From positions 18,471-82,470 of the forward strand of contig DUKV01000007.1 of NCBI GenBank assembly GCA_013329165.1: a DNA stretch of 64,000 nt, in the 5' to 3' direction. Made by a program: the position numbers and the translations under genes. Under the pieces are notes generated by a model. It saw only the letters and a list, made by a program, of their open reading frames with translations, was not told the DNA's origin and searched no databases. This stretch comes from Methanocalculus sp. Lineage in GTDB: Archaea; Halobacteriota; Methanomicrobia; Methanomicrobiales; Methanocorpusculaceae. Positions 61,075 to 64,000 of the stretch are shown here, piece by piece. Numbering within the stretch: the first letter of the stretch is position 1; every line of letters begins with the position of its first letter.

Positions 61075-61258
61075 GAGTAATGATCAAGATAACGATCCTC
61101 CCTTCAAAACACCACGTGTAGAAGAATATTGCCCCTCTTTGCTAACAAACGATCGTTATGGACGGTATCTTTATTATGAGATATGCCCTTCTTCCCTTCA
61201 GACTGGCAGATTGTGAGGGTACCGGGAATTGATCTGCCTGCCGGAGGCGATGATATCT

Positions 61259-61393
61259 ATGCCGGATGATTCACGTGCGACAAAAATGGGCTGTCTCTGC
61301 ACATCTAATTGTATTATTCGTTTTCTTATTCCGATTATCCTCTTCCTGATAGTTGTCTTTTTTCTCTGCCCACTATTATTCCGGGCTTTATGA
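61259..61393 (+). CDS. 44-residue cysteine-containing membrane peptide
   Basis: A short plus-strand gene, ATG 61259 to TGA 61391-61393. The product MPDDSRATKMGCLCTSNC is followed by a strongly hydrophobic helix (RFLIPIILFLIVVFFLCPLLF). A good ribosome binding site, GGAGGCGAT, lies eight bases upstream, and a T9 run follows the stop, so it has the marks of a real transcription unit. The gap before it (61075-61258) holds no gene, only the palindrome AACGATCGTT at 61148-61157. Function unknown. Confidence 0.5.
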   Translation: MPDDSRATKMGCLCTSNCIIRFLIPIILFLIVVFFLCPLLFRAL

Positions 61394-61413
61394 TGAGCCT
61401 GCGCTTGTTTTGG

Positions 61414-61422
61414 TTTTTTTTT
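61414..61422 (+). terminator. T-run terminator of the 44-residue peptide gene
   Basis: Nine consecutive T residues on the plus strand begin 21 bases after the stop at 61393. Archaeal polymerase ends transcription at such T-rich stretches; a second T-rich stretch lies at about 61450. Confidence 0.45.
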
Positions 61423-61470
61423 GTGAGCATGGATCTATTTTGATTATGGGTTTTTTCGTGCCTCTCTCAC

Positions 61471-62723
61471 TTAATTCCCTGTCTCCTGCGAACCAGGGGA
61501 TGTTTCATATGTCTCGGGCATAATGAAGAAGAGAATGCCTGCAAACAGGATACCCGGCCCCCCAAGGACTGAGAATGCCTGCATGGCTCCAACAGTATCT
61601 GCTATGATGCCTGCAGCTATCGGGCCGATGATGTAGCCGATATTAAAGAAGAAATCTTTCAGCTCAAGCACTTCCTTCTTGGTACCTGGAGTATTCTGTA
61701 TGTAATGTACAGAATGCTGGTTGAGATTGGCGTCATCATACAGGTGAAGCAGGCGGATACGAAGACGACCAGTATGATGATGAAAGGATTGTTAATAAAT
61801 GAAATTGTTGCCAGGATGACCGATCCGATGAATAACCCGATGATAGCAGTGTTTTTCTCTCCAACAACCTTTGTTATCGGGCCGATGAGCCCACCCACGA
61901 TCAGAAGGGGCGAAATATGCAGTCATAAAGAGCCCGTCGAACGGCTCAAAAACCAATCGTTCTGCGACGATTGGTCCAAGTGTCATAAAGAATGCGTCAT
62001 ATAAGGTTGATACAGCGATGAGAAACAGGAGAGGGAAAATATTACCGCCAACACGCCTCCACATCCAGATCTCTTCAGATAACCCCCCCTTTGGGTAAGA
62101 TTCGACAGATGGAATGAACTGTTTCACTCCGCCTGTCTCACGGAGAAGCAGAAGGAAGAAGAAGGCGGAGATAGAGAGGAAGACGAGTGCCGTTCCAAAT
62201 GGCTCCCATTCGACCACCTTGTTGACAATAAGGAAGCCAGCAACCAGGCGGGCAAGGAGGCAACCCAGTGCCCGAAAGGCTTCGAGAACCCCGAATTTTG
62301 ATGACATCTCATCCTCGGGAATAAACCGGCTGAAAAAATCAAGTGTTCCGAAGTTGAGCAGGCTATAGAAGAAACCCCACATGATCATTCCGATAACAAA
62401 CAGGATGAATGCATGTGCACTTCAGATCACAAAACAATAGACCAGGGATACAAGGAACATGAATGTGAAGAGCAGCCGCTAATGCGCGTTTATAAATTTT
62501 TTATAGAGGATAAAGGAGTAGAAAGCGCCGGATATAGCTGCTGTTGAGAAGATTATTCCGACCAGTGTCTTTGAATACTCCTGTTCCAGAATCAGCAACG
62601 GGACGACACAGGGGACAATCCCATCAAAGAGCATGAAGAAGAGAAACATCATGCAGAAGTAGAGAAAAGGGGGGTTCTGGATCTGGTCGAATAGATTCGT
62701 TTTACCAGAGTTCCAAAACCCAT
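61471..62723 (-). pseudogene. MFS transporter pseudogene with several lesions
   Basis: Minus-strand segments from ATG 62723 to the stop at 61471 together encode an MFS-type transporter of about 400 residues (FLYFCMMFLFFMLFDGIVP; MIMWGFFYSLLNFGTLDFFSR; GGLIGPITKVVGEKN; IIGPIAAGIIADTVGAMQAF). Lesions: a frame change after the start, at a C6-T4 run; TAG at 62479-62481; TGA at 62422-62424; a one-base loss in a C run near 61900; and another frame change near 61690. The ATG has GGGAAGGT upstream. It cannot make a full-length protein. Confidence 0.85.
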
Positions 62724-62828
62724 AACGGATTACCTTCCCTTTTGAATTTCTTTGGAGAATTATGTAATGTATTTATATTTATTTAATACAATAATTTCTT
62801 ATTGTATTTTTGATAAATGCGGTGGGAG

Positions 62829-63053
62829 TTACTTCTCATAAGACTTTTTGAACAGAGAAAGTTCTATACCCGCTTGTTTTAGAATCGCTATCTCTGTCCC
62901 TTTTTTAAGTTCTTTATGTAGTGGAACCGAAAAAACCCGCCAATCCTTTTGTACTATGATATGGCTGGAGGTTTGTCGTCGTACGATAAAGCCTTGTTTA
63001 ACAAGGAACTTTATCATTTCAGCCCCCGATACTACAAGCAGTTTAGGCGGCAT
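62829..63053 (-). CDS. hicA: HicA-type mRNA interferase toxin
   Basis: A 74-residue HicA (YcfA-like) toxin. It has the double-stranded-RNA-binding-like fold with the active His in QTSSHIIVQK and the lead VSGAEMIKFLVKQGF. In known systems it cleaves mRNA and is held back by HicB. Here the antitoxin gene is upstream and overlaps it by 11 bases. The region around is full of broken genes, where such modules are frequent. Confidence 0.88.
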   Translation of the reverse strand: MPPKLLVVSGAEMIKFLVKQGFIVRRQTSSHIIVQKDWRVFSVPLHKELKKGTEIAILKQAGIELSLFKKSYEK

Positions 63054-63267
63054 TTGCGACTTCTACTTGTGTGATCTCGAGCTTAATGGCTTTCGTCTTC
63101 TTCTGAAGCTCCTCATTTTGTACTTCCAGAACAAGCTCAATTGCTTCTTTTATGTTGTCAAGAGCTTCCTGTCTGGTATCTCCCTGGCTTATTGCCCCGG
63201 GAATCTCCACACACTGGACAGTGAAGCCACCATCTTCCTGCGGTTCAAGTACGACAGTATATCTCAT
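63043..63267 (-). CDS. hicB: HicB-type antitoxin
   Basis: A 74-residue HicB protein with the partial RNase H-like fold: MRYTVVLEPQEDGGFTVQC, then PGAISQGDTRQEALDNIKEAIELVLE. The C-terminal DNA-binding domain found in some HicB proteins is missing, as in the short HicB type. The start is ATG 63267; the frame is open for seven more codons. It precedes and overlaps hicA. Confidence 0.88.
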   Translation of the reverse strand: MRYTVVLEPQEDGGFTVQCVEIPGAISQGDTRQEALDNIKEAIELVLEVQNEELQKKTKAIKLEITQVEVANAA

Positions 63268-63430
63268 ACAACAGAATAGGCAACTCAACTACATGTATTC
63301 TTCTATTGGAAAGAAACAGTCAGCTCAGCATGATAATACATCAATCATTTTTCTATCTTGCCTGCCATTGCTGACCGTCATACCAGCAAGGTGGTCCACT
63401 CAACCGATCTACCAGTCATAACCGATACAT

Positions 63431-63663
63431 TCATCCCAGAAAATCCTCGATAATCCCGGAGATCTCCTCAGGCTCCACAAAGATCATCCCATGCGCCTGC
63501 CCTTTGCGGATGATGAGCGTGGTGTCCGGGATTGCATCAGCGATGATCACTGAATTCTCCAGGGGGACGTGGAGGCACTCAAGCAGAGAGATCACCTGGA
63601 GATCCAGATGACTATCTGCCGGGGGACGATCACCCACGACGCATATCGGGCAGGAGACTGATC
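63431..63663 (-). pseudogene. alpha/beta hydrolase C-terminal remnant
   Basis: The minus strand reads SCPICVVGDRPPAD and, further on, ENSVIIADAIPDTTLIIRKGQAHG then FVEPEEISGIIEDFLG. This is the C-terminal end of an alpha/beta hydrolase (late catalytic Asp in VVGDR, His in QAHG). The frame meets a TGA upstream and no start or N-terminal domain exists. It is a relic. The gap 63268-63430 to hicB shows nothing more. Confidence 0.65.
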
Positions 63664-63721
63664 ACCCGCCTTCACTCTCTCTTTTAGGATAGCTACAAAA
63701 AAGGAATTTTTATCCGGGATA

Positions 63722-64000
63722 TCAGATATTTCCGCCGGTGAATGTACCCGTAGTGCTGCCTTTCTTCTCAACAAAGGCGCCTTCGATTAGATCCCTGTCA
63801 ACAAGTGGTGACATCTCGCCGGTCTTTGCATAATGATACAGGAGAGCAACGAGGATGCCCTGAAGTGCTGATATGAGAATGGCTGAGATTGCAAAGATGA
63901 TGATAGTCAGTACAAGCATGCCTCCGAATACCTCAAAGGGCAGGAAGATAGCCGAGAAGAAGGTGCCGACCATAAACAGCCTGAGTTTGTGAATTTCTAA
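63722..64000 (-). CDS. membrane protein, DUF6159-like C-terminal part (cut by window edge)
   Basis: The minus frame is open from the window edge (64000) to the stop at 63722. It has two hydrophobic stretches (EVFGGMLVLTIIIFAISAILISALQG) and then VALLYHYAKTGEMSPLVDRDLIEGAF, a pattern typical of the end of DUF6159-type membrane proteins. An ATG at 63973 could be a start, but family members are longer, so the gene most likely continues beyond the window. Function unknown. Confidence 0.5.
   Translation of the reverse strand, partial: LEIHKLRLFMVGTFFSAIFLPFEVFGGMLVLTIIIFAISAILISALQGILVALLYHYAKTGEMSPLVDRDLIEGAFVEKKGSTTGTFTGGNI

Noticed and set aside
1..64000. CRISPR arrays, rRNA and tRNA genes
   Set aside because: No regularly spaced repeats, no 16S/23S/5S-like stretches and no tRNA T-loop signature were seen when reading the window.

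Overview
The window is chromosomal DNA of a methanogenic euryarchaeon, most probably of the order Methanomicrobiales; the genus cannot be fixed from the sequence alone. The evidence is archaeal information-processing genes (L21e, Rpb4, archaeal LeuRS, PIN-KH ATPase), methanogen-restricted families (DUF2193, DUF2180, DUF2115, DUF473, DUF5611), GGTGA-type ribosome binding sites, archaeal TATA boxes, and many PAS-rich histidine kinases and receiver-PAS proteins. No rRNA, tRNA or CRISPR array was found.

Left part (1-31.8 kb). A canonical translation/transcription operon opens the window (Pus10 end, L21e, Rpb4, DUF655, KsgA, HemK2-like), followed by a LeuC/LeuD/LeuB-type operon. Next come a PEGA surface protein, a two-gene STAS plus metallo-beta-lactamase/HATPase-like module, a large CHASE4-type hybrid kinase, and a divergent PstS-like binding protein with a receiver protein. 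Hsp20, a CBS/ParB-like protein, a sugar nucleotidyltransferase, Cys-rich proteins, CobQ and SUI1 follow. A four-gene archaeal type IV pilus-like assembly operon lies divergent from an A24 prepilin peptidase. HisI, the PIN-KH ATPase and LeuRS close this part.

Middle (31.8-55 kb). Small methanogen DUF genes are followed by a compact minus-strand operon of DUF2193, DUF2180, an aquaporin and an iron-sulfur flavoprotein; I read it as a possible oxygen/peroxide-handling unit. Then come receiver proteins, lipoproteins, a riboflavin/F420-pathway reductase, an EF-Tu-like pseudo-GTPase, a kinase/receiver pair, a complete polar amino acid ABC transporter, a 54-residue zinc ribbon protein, a SpoIIE-type phosphatase with a Cache sensor, another 7TM kinase, a C45-type peptidase lipoprotein and an EamA transporter.

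Right part (55-64 kb). This looks like a decaying accessory region: a histidine kinase cut by a TGA codon, a PAS/kinase remnant, the right end of a lost IS200/IS605 element, an FkbM gene with an unclear N-terminus, an MFS transporter with several lesions, a hydrolase remnant, a HicBA toxin-antitoxin pair and an edge-truncated membrane protein. Two themes link the window: dense sensory signalling, including the three component types of a partner-switching system, and a probable redox-stress operon.
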